64,000 nucleotides of DNA from Atrichornis clamosus (GCA_013400975.1 WBMZ01010303.1:1-64000), one strand, 5' to 3'; positions 1 to 13,290 are shown, numbered from the stretch's first letter. The notes: generated by a model from the letters alone, not told the origin. Program-made: numbers and translations.

Positions 1-480
1 CCGCCCCGGCCCCGCCCCGCCGTGTGCGGCCTTAGTGGCGGCGGCGCGGCCCGGGCGCACAGCGCGGCCCAGCGGGATGGCGGCGGCGGCGGCGGAGCGA
101 GGTCGCGATGGCAGCTGCCACTTCCAGCGCTCCCGGCTCATCTGGATGGTCGCCATCATCTTCGGCATGATCCTCCTCGGCGTAAGGAGCGGCGCGGGGC
201 GGGGAGGGAGGTCGCTCAGAAGCGGCGGGGCGCGTGCAACAGGCTCCCTGCACCGGCCCGATGTCCGCGGAAACGCCGCTTCCTAAAATAAACCGGGAGA
301 GAAAGGAAACTAAAGGTGCTGCTTTGGCCAGCCCAGGCAGGGAGGAGGCTGGACAGAGCCACGCAGGAAGTCCAGAGGGAAAAACCAGTCGCGAAGGGAA
401 GCGAGACCTTGGCACTGGAGGCGCGTCCCGGATGCGGTCAGAGCATCCCGGCCGCGGTACGACCGAGGGCGTGAGGGGCA
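1..480 (+). promoter_or_regulatory. TMEM254: CpG-rich promoter and first-exon region of TMEM254
   Basis: The first few hundred bases are much richer in G+C and CpG than anything up to 48 kb. Positions 1-21 carry back-to-back CCGCCCC/CCCCGCCCC boxes of the Sp1/KLF type, and no TATA box is visible. This is the usual architecture of a broadly expressed vertebrate CpG-island promoter. The transcription start probably lies in or just before positions 20-70, because the first ATG is at 77 and the first donor at 182. The island continues into intron 1 to about 480. The window cuts off whatever lies further upstream. Confidence 0.75.
77..181 (+). CDS. TMEM254: TMEM254 coding exon 1
   Basis: This exon encodes residues 1-35: an Ala-rich start, then the first half of membrane segment 1 (LIWMVAIIFGMILLG). 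The donor is GGC|gtaagg at 182, and the exon ends in phase 0. The ATG at 108 is out of frame, and no in-frame ATG precedes 77. Confidence 0.92.
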
Positions 481-3400
481 GGTGCCTTGTGAAAGGGGCT
501 GCCGCATTCCCAAAACTGGGAATGGAGGCACTGAACATCAGCACCGCTCGCTCCGGTACAGCTGTGGGGCACGTCAGTCCATGAGGTGCATTTACAGGTG
601 AGGGTTTTAGGCACAGGCTGTACGAACAGGTGGTGTTGTTGGAAAACACATGAGTTCAGGCACCATGTCTTAATTTCTAGAAACTGACTTCAGCTAAAAT
701 AGGTTGGATTACTGGAGTCGGGATATTAATGACAATTTTGATATATCCGACAAGATTATGAGAGTCATCCATTGACTTTCACATGTTGCAGTTTTCCTTC
801 TATTTGCATGGATTTTCTAACCTTAAGAACCACCACTGTGAAAATGACGGTAAAGGTGGGCCAAGCTTCTAACAAAACAGTTTTTGGACTGTTTCAAGCA
901 ACAGAATGAGCTTTAAGCAGATTCCCTGCTTAAATCCATCACCTTGCCCCATCCTTGGCATAGCTAAATTTACATATAAGAAGAAACTGCAGCACTGATA
1001 GCAGAAGAAAGGTAAGCCAGTGTGAACTTTGGTCTGGCCTAGCGTTTACCTTACATTCCCAACGGACTCTGAAGTGCACACTGTCTTCTTCTCCTTCACA
1101 GCTTGTGAAAATAAAGGTGCACAGTGGTAAACACTGCAGACAACCCTGTAACACAAAAGAAACACGGAAAGAAACTGTGCATCTTTGGTCTTGGGATTCA
1201 TGCTTAGTTATCTTCTGCACCCTGTTAAAAATAGATAAACAAGAATGGTCCCCTAGTTTTAGAAAAATAGTTATTCCTCCTAAACAGTGTATTCGTTTCA
1301 CTTCTTCAGGTCCCTTGCCTCAGATTATCTTCTTCAGGACAGAGACAATGTATGTTTTGCAAGTTATGCATGTCTAATAGGTAATGAGCTTACAACTTAA
1401 ATGCCACTTAATGTGCAGATGCACTCTTGGTACCCAGACAGCAACCTTAAACTTACCACCTCGGAATCTGGTATGTCAAGGAAAAGAAATGTCATGGTTG
1501 GAATCTTCTTGAGTAAATGTGATTTCAAAGGCAACTGGTATTGTTGAGGAGTATGGGTCTTGGACAAGGTTAATGGAATGAAAGAATTTAAATACTATTA
1601 ATAAATGAACCCTAGATCATGGACATTGGGAGTGACAGAGGGAAATAAAGCTATTTTGAAGGTTAAATTGATAGAATTTCTACCTTGAAGTAAGCTAACT
1701 AATTAATTTTTTTTTGTTTTTAGTGGGTAACGCTTTGGCCTTCAACTATACCTTATAGTTATTTGGGATTATTTGGTAGCTTCCTTAATTATTTAGTGGA
1801 ACACCACCACAAATGGGTATGCTACGGGTAAGTTATATTTGACTGTATAATTATTTTGTCTCTCTCTGACTCTTGTACTTAGTGTGTGTTAACAAGCTTT
1901 CCTGTAACCCAGTTGTTAATTAGATTTAAAGAGCTCTCCTTTCAAGCTCATTACAGTTAAGGGTGTGGGGTAATAAGTATGTGGAAGACTAGACAGGCTA
2001 AGACCAGTGTAAAAGTTTAAAAATTCAACTTAGAATATGGCATCAGTGATGTTTTAGCAAGAAAAGAAAGAATGTTAAGATACTACTTTTGCTGACAGTT
2101 ATTAGTCCGTTTATAAAGTTATACTCATCCCACCTCCTGAAAGTGGTTCTTTTCTCAAGTTGTTATTTGAGTAGTCCAATTCTTTCTTTAGGAATCTTCT
2201 TTTCCCACCTTCAATTAAAGAACATTTTCTAGCCTGGTACTCACTTATCCTGACCCTGTCCACATGAGAAATAACCTGCTGAAGAAACAGCATAGTGCTA
2301 GGTTTTGCTGGATTACAAAACTTAGTTTTTGTTACTTGAATTAACAGAAAAGATGGAAAATATTTCCTTGTGAGCTGACTTGCTGTAAAGACAGAAGTCA
2401 GCAGGGCTTTCTTGTTTATTTTACCAGGCATCATGTAGAACCCTCATCTTTTAGCAGAGCCTCTTTTGCCTTAGCAAGGTATTGAGCTGATCCTAACTGA
2501 ATATCCCATGTAATTCTTTTTTTTTACAAAGGCTTCTATATAAAAATTTGTAGACCAATTTTTACTTACCAAATCATTTTTATATTCTGAGTCTATACAC
2601 ATAGTTGTTTTCATAAAACTGAATCTGTAAAAACTTAAGTAGCTCCTTAGGACCACTAAAAATACTTGTGTAAGTAAAAGGATAGATTTTGCATGCTTAA
2701 CTAAGATTAACTTGTACTGCTTTCACTAAGCATTTGGCTTTTCGGCTTAATCTAAGTGCTGAAAGTTTTGGAAGTATATATAATGGATACTTCAAATAGC
2801 AGGTTGAGGCACAGTGCACAAGTTACAGTTCCTCTGATTTTCTCAGGGGACTTCAGTTTCTTTGAAGTGTACTCTTAGGGGTTTTTCTAAGAGGAAAAAC
2901 ACCTCTGCCTTTCTAGGTTAAAATAAGATGTCGCTTCAATGCTTCCAGTTTTATATTCTCTGCATAATGCATCTTGGATACAATAGTCTTCTCCCTAATT
3001 TTCAACAAAATAAACCATGTTTTCTTTCCGCCAGGTTCTGGGTATCCTGGTTGATTCACATAGTAGAAGCCCTCTACGGTATTAAGTTATGCCAGTAAGT
3101 TGTTCCCTCCTCTCCCTCCACATAGGTTCTCTGAAAAGGATTTCTGATACAAGTGACATAAGCTAGAGACTGATTTTGGTGGCTCTCAGCAGCAGTAGAG
3201 GATACTGATAAAATTCTTGTCGCAGTGATAGTTTCCTGTCCTCCACAGTTACTGCAGATTGTTCCAGTGGTTACTGTTGTACAGGGTGGCAAAACCAAGG
3301 GGTGGCAACTTGCAACTTGCAGCAAGGTTTTCCAGAGCTTGTGTGGCTGCCTCTGAACTCCCTGTTCACTGGGTAACAGTGCTCCTCAGGAGACAGAGGG

Positions 3401-5515
3401 AACAATAATATAGAAATAGTCTGATATCTTCAGGTGTTATAATTTTATCAGATTTTACCTCATCAGAATTTTGATACTGCTAATTACACGCTTAAACAAT
3501 GGCATCTATATTGTGAGAATACAATTGGACACTTTCATTTGGGGACTATTTAAGATCTGCTTGTATCTGCAGGTTTATGGGATAAAATACTTGAACTAAT
3601 CAGACTATACAAGCAGGGGCAACTAAGTCTTACATTAGGATAACAATTTACCTGGAAAGGTGTGCTGTCCAAACACCTCATCCTTCTGTTCATTTGAATT
3701 CTGGTTGTAGTAATTCAGAAGAATGTAAATACTGGTTCTCATGCTCTACAGAGTAGATGGCCAGTCTACTTGACATCATAAAAATGATTGGTTTCAACTT
3801 CATTTGGTTCAGTTCACAGCTGTCTGTCCCAGGCTTCTCAGTTCTTGGAAGCAAAGGGATTTTGTTTCATGGAATGCTGTTTAAGGTGATTATTAAGATA
3901 GTAGACGATGGATGAATAATTTCTGCATTCAGAATGAGAGTTAGTAATAATTTCATTTTTATCAGACAGTTATGTAGCTTTAAAGGTAAAACTTAAGTCT
4001 GAGTCTGCAGATAGATGGGTATATGGGCTTAAGATGATTCTTTTAAGTATGAGGAAACTTGACTACCAGTGAACATACCAAATGAATGTAATTAATTTAA
4101 CTAATGAAGTTTTACAGAGCAGTTTTACAGCCCACAAAAGATGGGCTCTCTTTAGAGCACAGATGGCCTGCCCATCATCATCTCTTCAGACATCCTGCTT
4201 TAGATTACCTAACAGTTGTACTTCTGTGAGCACCAAACACCATTTATTTTTACTGATGTAAAAGTGATATAAAAGTGATGTCTACTTGGCAACATCACAA
4301 AGGAGGCACGAGGAAAAACTTTGAGGGCTCAGGTACAAATTTGTTCATCAACAGTAGTACTATCACTGGCTAGTGGCCTGTATTGCTGCATATGGTCTAT
4401 TCACGAAGTTTGCTTTGTAGAAACAGGTAAATTTCTTAAGACCTAGTTCTCCAGTTTCTGCACTAATTTGAAAACACTGCAGCTAGGATGACAAACAAGA
4501 CAGGTTTTCATATCTGGTAAGACAATTCAACAATGAACATTTAGAAACGTGGTGTTAATCAACACTCAGGGCAATAATTTTGTATGTGCCAGGCTGTGGA
4601 ACAATGAAAGCTGAACTGTCCTAGCTATGGTCAAGAGAGGGGCCTCCTTGTAAACTGACGGGCTGGAGCACAGCTGTGCTTCATGTAATTGTTTGTTGGA
4701 AATGTGAAATCCCTTGGTTTTGTTGTCATGTTTATACTTGTTCATTTCAGTAGTAGTATTTCTCAAGAACAATGAAGTGGAAGAAAAAATGACATGTTCT
4801 GTAACATACAGAAAAAGTAACATATGTTAAGTTAAAACTAACATAGGAAGGTCTCTACTTCATAAATTAAGTCAGGTGCCTTCAGTCCTGTTACCTGTGT
4901 TTTCTAGGCACAAATTCAGGTAACAGTGCTTCTCCATCCTGCATTACACGGTAATTGTCAGGTCTCTGCCCTGCTAGCACACAGTCTACCTTGACTGCTG
5001 TAGTCTACAAGAAGTGATATTCAGACCTGTGTATTAAGATCACTATGAAGCTACTTCAATTTCGTGGCTCTTTTTACACAAACTTCTAGGATAAGTAATT
5101 TCAAATAGCATAGACTGAGATTGCAATTTCTATATTGTTGAGGAAATTGTATGCCTAGAATGTCTGAAAGAACTTTTGTTCCTTAGCTTAAAATCCTAAA
5201 CCCGCAAGAACTGGTATGTTTAGCTAGCACAGGAAACAAGCAGATGGAAATAAATGGTGCTAAGATGAAATGTTCTAATCCAGTCTGAACATCAAGGATG
5301 GGTAGAGATATCTAACTTTACTTGGTAAGTACCAAGGATAACCTGCAGGACCATAAGTTTTTTGACACATTTTATGCTTTTGTTAATGTTACAGATCTAA
5401 AGGAATCACTGACCCGTCGGTTCAGTTTCAATGGTTCGTTCAGACCCTTTTATTTGGATATGCTTCCTTTGGTCTTCTGGTGTCTTACAAGCCTTCAGCC
5501 AAGAAACAGTACTAG
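77..5515 (+). CDS. TMEM254: TMEM254, small three-pass membrane protein (complete, four coding exons)
   Basis: Joining 77-181, 1724-1827, 3035-3094 and 5395-5515 gives 390 nt, or 129 residues plus TAG. Every junction is GT-AG and the phases agree. The product matches vertebrate TMEM254 (about 123 residues in human) in length, exon layout and hallmark segments: WP.(S/T)IPY, then YLVEHHH (HHH at 62-64), then a WLIH...E.LY helix, then KGIT and a last helix. Predicted membrane segments are about 21-39, 71-89 and 101-121. The start is the first ATG of the transcript. The C-terminus is KKQY, which fits a KKXX di-lysine ER-retrieval signal. The biochemical role of the family is unknown. The first stretch (2-20) is Ala/Arg-rich and hydrophilic. 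No frameshift or missing exon is seen. Confidence 0.94.
1724..1827 (+). CDS. TMEM254: TMEM254 coding exon 2
   Basis: The acceptor is a T-run followed by tag at 1721-1723, and the donor is CGG|gtaagt at 1828. It encodes residues 36-69 plus two bases of Gly70. It carries WVTLWPSTIPY and the triple histidine that identify the family. Confidence 0.94.
3035..3094 (+). CDS. TMEM254: TMEM254 coding exon 3
   Basis: This is a 60-nt exon between the ccgccag acceptor and CCA|gtaagt. It completes Gly70, encodes 71-89 (FWVSWLIHIVEALYGIKLC) and starts codon 90. It forms membrane segment 2 with an embedded His and Glu, as in other TMEM254 proteins. Confidence 0.93.
5395..5515 (+). CDS. TMEM254: TMEM254 coding exon 4 with stop
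   Basis: The acceptor is gttacag at 5388-5394. The exon encodes Gln90 to Tyr129 and TAG. It contains the KGIT motif, membrane segment 3 (about 101-121) and the basic tail ending KKQY. A longer ORF across this exon in another frame (5322-5525) is a shadow. Confidence 0.93.
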
Positions 5516-6103
5516 AAGACAGTGAAAGAAGTCACTCCTCACATTCCTCATCCTCATTTTTCTGAAAAGATCCCCACATACATGTCTAGGTGCTGTAATT
5601 AGCTAAATTACATTCCTGCTGCATGGTACAGTGCCCTTCCACCCAAGCAACTCTCCTCTTACTAAGCCAGACAATTATAATTCACAAGGCCCTGTGGATA
5701 GTTCAGTAGAAAATCAGCCCTCCAGTCTTGGCCCTGCCAAAGTTTAATCCTATTTATCATGCAAGAAGCCAAAAGTTGCTCCTCTGCAGATTTAGACATG
5801 TGTGCTCTGTCACTGACAGCTGGCAGTAGTGGTTGATAAATTACCTTTTCATGAGGAGAATTTTTCTTCATCAACAAGGAGGATTATTGACAGCCACAAG
5901 GCAACTTGACATGTTTTGTAATAGGATTGAAATTTAGCTATATTTTCTCTATGGGACTGGCACTGTTGTTGCTGTTGTTAGAGCCTGGTCTCTGTATATT
6001 GTTTTATCAACTTTGTTCCACAAAGGACAGACCACTCTATTGCTGCAGGCACATTGAAAAGACCAAGTCTCAGCTCAGGTTGAGGTGCAGTGAGCTTGGA
6101 TAC

Positions 6104-6109
6104 AATAAA
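6104..6109 (+). terminator. Proximal polyadenylation signal AATAAA of TMEM254
   Basis: This is a canonical hexamer 589 nt after the TMEM254 stop. Several T-rich stretches follow. It is a proximal candidate only. Confidence 0.5.
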
Positions 6110-6928
6110 GCACTTTAACTTGGTTTAATACAAGTGCCTTAAAATTCATGCAGCATGACCTCATCTCTTGAATGAAGATCTTAAGTTATGAGTTGCTGTT
6201 AATAGTATAAAGTAGCTTTGAGGGTAGATGTTTTGAGAAGTAATTTATTATCCAAAGAAAAAAAATTATCATTCAAAAATCTAGCTGAGAAGTTGGTATC
6301 TGTGAGTGAAACTAGATGTAGTGAAGAAACATATAGCACTATTTCCCAGATGCTGGTGTTCTGAAATCTAAGGTTGAACGACCATCTTAAGCACCCCTCA
6401 GAGTATTTCCTGTATGTGCAGTGAGTCTTTTACCAGATTGCATTTTACTTTTGAGTATCTGAACAAGAATTCAGCGTGTGTAGTTTTAGCACTTCTAAAA
6501 GGAATAACTATTTAAAATACTAACTCTGGTGTGGGGAGAAGTTTCACCATGCCACCTGTCGTGCTACTGTTTTGGAAGAAAGAATAAGAAAAGGTTGTTC
6601 TTTCTCTAACCAAGGGCTCCACAAGGCAGTAACAAATGCACCTTGTGCAGTCCCTACAGACTGTAACACTTCTGATGGAGAAGCCTTATTCAGACACAGG
6701 TGCATAGAGATTTTGCTTTCAGTGGGTACTAAAAGCATGAAGAACTGAAGGGTTTGAAATGGTGGTTTGTGTTTTAGTTTTGTTTTTGTTGTTGTTTAAT
6801 GACAGACAGGTAACTTTAACATTCTTTAGAGAAGTAGAAACTCATTTAGCAGCTAGAAATCCAGCAGGAATGTCAAGAGCCTGAGCTACATTTTACTGTC
6901 TAACCTTTTTCTTTGTCTGTGACCCTGG

Positions 6929-6934
6929 AATAAA
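6929..6934 (+). terminator. Distal polyadenylation signal AATAAA of TMEM254
   Basis: This is a canonical hexamer followed 15-30 nt later by a G/T-rich downstream element (gttgtttttcatttt). It looks the better of the two candidates for the end of the TMEM254 transcript. Confidence 0.5.
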
Positions 6935-6960
6935 GATTTTAAGGAAGAAGTTGTTTTTCA

Positions 6961-9900
6961 TTTTAATTTATCTTAGAAATAAAATGCCTATACAACATAC
7001 ATAGGCATCTTCTTTACATCAGAATCAGTGTTCACACTTGGAACATACAAGATCAGCTTTCCACAGTAAGGCCCATCACTGACACTACCCTACCTTCCCC
7101 TCCCAGGGCCAGTCTGCACTCCAGGCACTTGTCAGGCTCACCTTCACAACCCTTCCACTGGGCTCTGGAATGGCTACAGGTAAATCACAGCTCTGACAAG
7201 TTAACCACGTCCTGTTAGACTTGACCTAATTGGATGGGATTCCTTTTAGACAGGCAATGGCATCAGCAGCATTTGTTGAAGCCTCTGGGATTTTTGTTCA
7301 GCACAACAGATTTCAGCAGCTCTCTGCATGGAGGTTGTTGGGCATTGCTTACCAAAATTTTTAGAAATGCAACTACCAGCTATTCGTCCACCTTCAAATA
7401 CTTTGTCTCCCCAACCCTTGCTTGGTAGCAATTCAGTTTTAACACTCGTTTAAAAAAACAAACGGAAAAGAAAAACCCAAATATAACCAGTGTTTACTCT
7501 CAGCCTCTGTCCCAAAAGTTTAAATAGCACAGATGCCTGTGCTAAAGTTTTTGAGGCTTCACAATGAGATCCCAACAGAAAACCTGAGGAGCACAGGATA
7601 ACCAACGCTTAACACGACTGGCCTTGAGGAAAAGAAGGAAACAGCATGAAAAGATTCAGATAATACTGAGATACTATTTCTGAATAGGTGTTTATGGTGT
7701 CCCTAACACCACAGTAAGATAAACATACCATAATACTTTATAAAATTATTAGTTAAAAAAAGCCAGCAGAATGAGTCCAGGACAGCTCCTCACTCAGCTC
7801 CCAAAGAGACACATTCCTGGCTGCAACAGGCTCTTTGGAAACAGTTCCACCAGGCATAAAGCATTTCTCCAGGCTATTCTAACAGCAACAATAAGAGATT
7901 ACTCTCAACCACTTAGAGTAACGCTTTGCACTGCAAACCTAAATGCCCTTTCCACAACAGAAGGGTGCCCCACGTTCTCAAAGGCTGGGCTCAGTTTCAA
8001 ACCATGCCCATGAACACCCGACCCACCCTGCTTGCCAAAGGAAAACAATTGCAAATGTAAGTAATTCACTATAACAAATAATTTCAAAATACCACTTCCC
8101 ACTGAAAAGGAAACCCCAATGAAACATACAGAAGGGCTTTTGCTTTTGAAGACTAAATAAGAATGTAAATCACCCAGAAAGCTAAGCTGACCTTAATAAA
8201 GGTTTTTCAGGATGGGTATTTCTACCAATTATTGACGGCACTAAAAAGTAAACGCAGTTTAGACATCCATCTCAAATTGGAAACAAGAAAAAAACCAACT
8301 ACCGTTGCTGTGAAAACCTATGTGCAAGACTAGGTATGCATTATATTTCCAATGTAAAGTAGAAGCCAAGAAAATTTAAAACAACCATGCCTGATTTTTC
8401 TCGACACAAAAAATTCCCAGTCATTATTTATTTGACCTGCACTGCTGATCAAAAGAAATAATTTCATACAAGTCGCAAATAACCAAGTCACTTAAAACAG
8501 TACTTTTATGCTGTGACTGCTTGGTAGCTTTGTTGCAGGAGAAAATGCAAAGAAACTACCCACATCCATTTTCACCTTTAAATCGTAATATATGGAAATG
8601 AGTGTAATGAACTCCTTAAAGTAAGGCAGGTAATCTGTATCAGCATGTTTGGCAAGTTACTGCTCAAATCAAGTTCTACTGAGGAGAATCTGGATCTGGT
8701 ATGAAGCATCAGCTTGAAACTTTGCTGGGCCTGAACACAGGCAGTGAGAGGTCTCCCGCCCATTTTCAAGAACTAATTCCAAAGCCTTCAGGGCTGGAGC
8801 TCCTTTTTCTGAGGGAGTGATGAAAAACCTTTCTCAGAATCCCAGGATGTTGTTTTGCTTTGCTCTTTCATGCTGACCTAGATTTTTCTTAACAGGAGTT
8901 GGCTGAGCCAGCCTTTGGAAATACCCAAGTGTGGGTAATTAAGGACATTTAATTTGCTCTGGGGCTGGGCAGTGGTCTCCTGAAGAGCAAGAGAGCCTGG
9001 GTAAAGCTGGGGGAATGGCCTCCTTGGTCACTGCAGTAAATTTGACCACTGCAGGCAAGGTCTTTCGAGGTCCCACAGTCTGTTACAAGTAGCATTCTGG
9101 CACAATCTCTGGGGGTGTGTGTTGGTGGGGGGTGACGTAGCACAGCTGCAGACCTTCCACAGAAATACACTAGATTTTAGAGGAACATGTTATGGAAAAC
9201 CACTGTTAACTCGCTGATTTTAAGATTTCCAGGCAAATGACCTGGAAAAGTAAAAGAAAAAAAGTAACTAGTGCAGCAATGTTTCTACGAATGAGAGAAT
9301 TTTATGTTCCTTCTGTGTTTATACCTGATGTTTGAATAAAGAGAGGGGAACATCAAATCCCATTTTTTAATTACAGTGCTGTTGCTCCCTAGTTACCAAC
9401 GCTGTCAGTCTCACTCCACTATTTACAAGGCTACTCAGTTTAAACAATCCTTGCTTTTTTTTAACTTGTTCATTATAAACTTGTACATTTTTATTCCCCG
9501 GCCTTCCAGGAGGTGATATCCACATACAAAATAAAGAGATATTTCTAGACCTTTTTTAATGACTCCATGCATTTGAGGACTTAATGAAAACTTCTGGCAT
9601 AAGGCCAGCAGCCTAGACATTCAGTTAATCTTGCAAGCAGCATATTAATTCAGACTAGTGCCTGTATGCAAGAGCTGCAGGAACAGCTCAAGAAATCACC
9701 AGTTTGTTGAAAGAAAAGAAACTAACTCAGTATTTCCTTTACTCTTGCTCCTCAGAAGAGGAGTAATAATATGGCACAATCCATGTTCTGTACTAGACCT
9801 TACATGGCCCCTGCAACTCCAAACATGCCTACAGCACATGCAGGACTGGGAAAAAGGAGGAGAAAGGAGGAAAGAGGAATAAGGAACATTATTGTACCAT

Positions 9901-12900
9901 TTGTCAGAATTCTTTGAGACCATTTTCACAAAGAAAAACCACTTAGGTGCCTTGCCCCCTGAGGGAATACACAGAGTGACCAATTTATCGGGTTTAGAAA
10001 TCACACAAGTTAAAATATCCTTCTAAAGACACTCTAGACCTCTTATCAAAAGGAAAACCACATCCTTCTCCAAAATTTCAGAAGTGTGGAAGACAGGATG
10101 TTTTCCTAGTAGCAGTCTGCACCCCTCCCCTCCCCAAACAAGTAAATCGGATGTAAATCAGAGTACCTGCATGTAGAAGAGCTTTCAGACATAACAGCAC
10201 AGGGCAAGCCCCTCATATCCTTTTTGTGGATGCACTCAGGTGTGAGTGATCTGGCTCTGCCTTTAAGGACTCTTCCTTTCTTCGGACTGACAAGCTATAT
10301 GGGCTCTGTAATGTTGATCATTATTGACATGCTTCAAAACATTCATATTTTATTAGAATATTTTCCAAGTACAGACGCCAATTTTTGCCACAGCTTTTTG
10401 AAAAATAAATAAATGCTTTTGAACAATAGGAAATTCACCAGCTCAGGACAGCACAATATACAGGAGGATTCCTCCTCCTTTGATATGCAGCAAAAAGCTG
10501 GGAGCACATAAAAGCAAAGGTTTGTAATAGAAGGAAATTCTACAAACTTCAATACCCTATACGTGGCAGACTGCTTACAGTTAAACAAACAGAAAAGAAG
10601 GTGACAAGTGAACCAAGGCCATCAAATAAATGACTGGCAGGAATTACAGCCCAACTCCAGAGTCTTGCAGTTTCCTTTTCCAGTCACAAAACCACATGCC
10701 TAGCAAAAGTTTGGGTCTAGCCAAAGTTCAACAGTAACACGTCAAATGGACTTACTGTGTTTTGGGATGGGGAGTCTGTGAATCTCCCAAAAGCAGTTGG
10801 CCAGAAGGCGAGGTGCTACCTGTGAGGACACGCCACCTGCATGGGGAGATGAGCTGCTCCTGATGCTGTGAAAACATGTACTGGCAGAGTTCTAGAAGTT
10901 GTTAATCCAGAGCTAACAGCACCTGGTTGAAGAAATTAAGGAATCAATGTGAGAAGAGGTTTTGTTTCAGTTAAAGATACACCTTGTTTCTATCAGTGCT
11001 TGGAAGAAGTTGTGCTGTGCGCCTGACAAGAGGTGTATGCCTAGCACAGCTCCCAGAGCTGCATGGCTTAGCACCAGTGGAATTACCTGGGCCAAGGCAT
11101 CTGCTCCCACTGGAGACAAGAATGTGCATTTTAGCAGGGAGTTTGCTGCACCCTTTGGGGCAGGGCTGTTCTCAAGGACTGTTTTACCAAAGTTCATGAT
11201 ATTTTTAATGAGAATCCCCGAGACCTGACTCAACAGATGCCCCATGGACTTGACTCACCCACACGAGCCCAGCCCAGGACACCCCTGCACCCAGGCCCCA
11301 CACATTACCCAGGAACACAGCCAGGTCCAAGCAAGGCCCAGTGCAGAAAACAGCACCTCTTTCTAAACCAGGGAGGAGAGTCCCCGCTGGACTTCCACTT
11401 CAGAAGTCTCCCCTGCCACTCCACAGGGCCAGAGCAGCCATCCTGCCCCCGTGCACTCACATCCCTCGCAGCTCAGAGCTCCCCGCCGTGCATCAACGAC
11501 GTGGATTTTGAGTCAAGGTCAATGACAGATAAAGTAAAAACAATTAACTCTGATTTTTTAAAGTGAGGCTGCTATCAGTATCAGACAAAAGAATGACAAA
11601 TCTTTCATTGCTTAGGTGGCATAGCATAATTTTAATTATTTTTCAAATAAATACAATGCTTAGATTTATATTTTGCTGATTTAACCATTTGTGAAATCTT
11701 TACATAATCATTAAAGTTATTTTCTTTTCAAGGTACATAAGAACACTCTCTATAAAAATACTTCTTTAAATGAAACACTCAAAAATACATTATTAGGTCT
11801 TTGAAATGCCATACATCTTATTATATCTCATAATGCAAAAAGGTAAGCAGAACAGATATTTCATTATTCTTTCCAATGGCATACATTCATTTAAAAGTTT
11901 AATTTAAATTTTTTTTTCCCCTTGGAAGATCTTCAGTTTCTCTTTAATGCCAACGGACTTGAATAAAGGCAATATAGAATGAAAATCAACTCTGGTATTA
12001 TTATATTCCCATGTAAAGTGTTTATCATTGAAGAGTCATTTACACTTTAATGTATGTTTATACTTAAAACACTAAAAATAAAACCAAACTGCATATATCA
12101 TGTTTGACATTTTAAGTGCCTTCCAGACACCTTCTTCTCCCCTCTCCCCCCCAAACACATTTTCAAAATCATATAGTGACTTCAAGTGCACTGATTTTTT
12201 GTTGCTCTATTGGCTGCATCTTCTCACCCCAGTTTTGTGAAGATTTGCTAAATGCAGTTCCCACTAATTAGAAAAGTTGTTAATTAGAAGTTGTTAATTC
12301 TCTGAGCTCCTAAAACAATTAAGTCCAGGATAATACAAGATGATAAATCAAGTACTCAGCAGAAATTGTTGGCCACTACCGAGAACTTTGGTTATAAAGT
12401 CCCATTTTCTTCTCATGCAGATACCTGAGACATCCTTAGAATTTCCTGAGAGTTTTGCCAAAAGACATGAGAGGGTAATTAGACCCTTATTTAAAGTGAT
12501 TTTACACCCCCAGATCTGCTCTTTGATGATGTAGTTCTTTTCTTGTTTCAATGGCAGTAGCAACTATGTAATATGTCGTCTGTCATCTATTTCTATACAG
12601 ATTTCTTAAACTCTTCTAATCGTGGACAAAGGGGTTGCGTCTGACAGGCTGTGATTTACAGGACCAAGGCCTACACCCATCATTCTGGATGACAAGAAGG
12701 GAACAAAACTAACCATTGGGACATCAGTAGTTTTTAGTTCCATATGCAAACCAGTATGGTCCTTCCAAGACCAGACCAAATCTGTGAACTTCCATTTTTT
12801 GTCCTCCTTTTGTGAGATTCTCTACCCCTGCTTGTTTGTGAGTCACAATAAGAAGGAACAAACAGAGTATTTCCCAGAAAAATAATACTGCAGAGGCAGC

Positions 12901-12956
12901 CACAATGCTGCCCTCCTCATCTCACCTTGCCTGTACAAGCTACAGATATAAATGGA
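6961..12956. other. Intergenic region between TMEM254 and the dehydratase-like gene, left part
   Basis: No exon with splice signals and a recognisable product was found on either strand. A G+C-richer patch at about 10980-11520 keeps short frames open on both strands but matches no family known to me. It is followed at 11560-12130 by a very AT-rich block with several AATAAA/ATTAAA-like words that resembles 3' UTR sequence. Both are described under findings. Confidence 0.5.
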
Positions 12957-13290
12957 TCATAAAACCATAGAATGGCTTGGGTTGCAGGGGACCTTAAAGA
13001 TAATTTAATTCCAACCTCCCTGCCATGGGCAGGGACACCTTCCACTAGACCAGGCAGCTCAAAGCCCTGTCCAAGGTGAATTCTTCTAGGGATGGGGCAT
13101 CAACAACTTTTCTGGGCAACCTGTTCCAGTGCCTCACCACCCTCACAATGAAGAATTTCTTCCTAGTACCTAATGTAAACCTGCCCCCTTTTGCTTTAAA
13201 GCCATTGCCCCCTGTCCTATGCCCCCTCCAGCTTTGCTGTAGGCCCCCTTTAGGTACTGGGAGGTGCTGTAAGAATGAAATTATCAACTT
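12957..13290 (-). mobile_element. CR1 LINE 3' fragment, minus orientation
   Basis: On the plus strand it opens with the complement of the CR1 3' end (accatagaatggcttgggtt) and continues with the typical ggaccttaaagat, caacttttctgggcaacctgttcc and ccctcacaatgaagaatttcttc words. Read on the minus strand, part of it still encodes the end of the CR1 reverse-transcriptase ORF (VRHWNRLPR followed by [10 protein letters not shown], then a short tail). CR1 is the dominant avian retroposon, and most copies are 5'-truncated like this one. It lies beyond the 3' end of the dehydratase-like gene. Confidence 0.92.

Larger units (their letters stand above)
5516..6960 (+). other. TMEM254: TMEM254 3' untranslated region
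   Basis: Non-coding sequence follows the TAG. It could end after the AATAAA at 6104 (UTR about 610 nt) or after the one at 6929 (about 1.43 kb). The second is followed at 6950-6965 by a GU-rich run of the kind expected downstream of a cleavage site. No conserved ORF is present. Confidence 0.6.
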
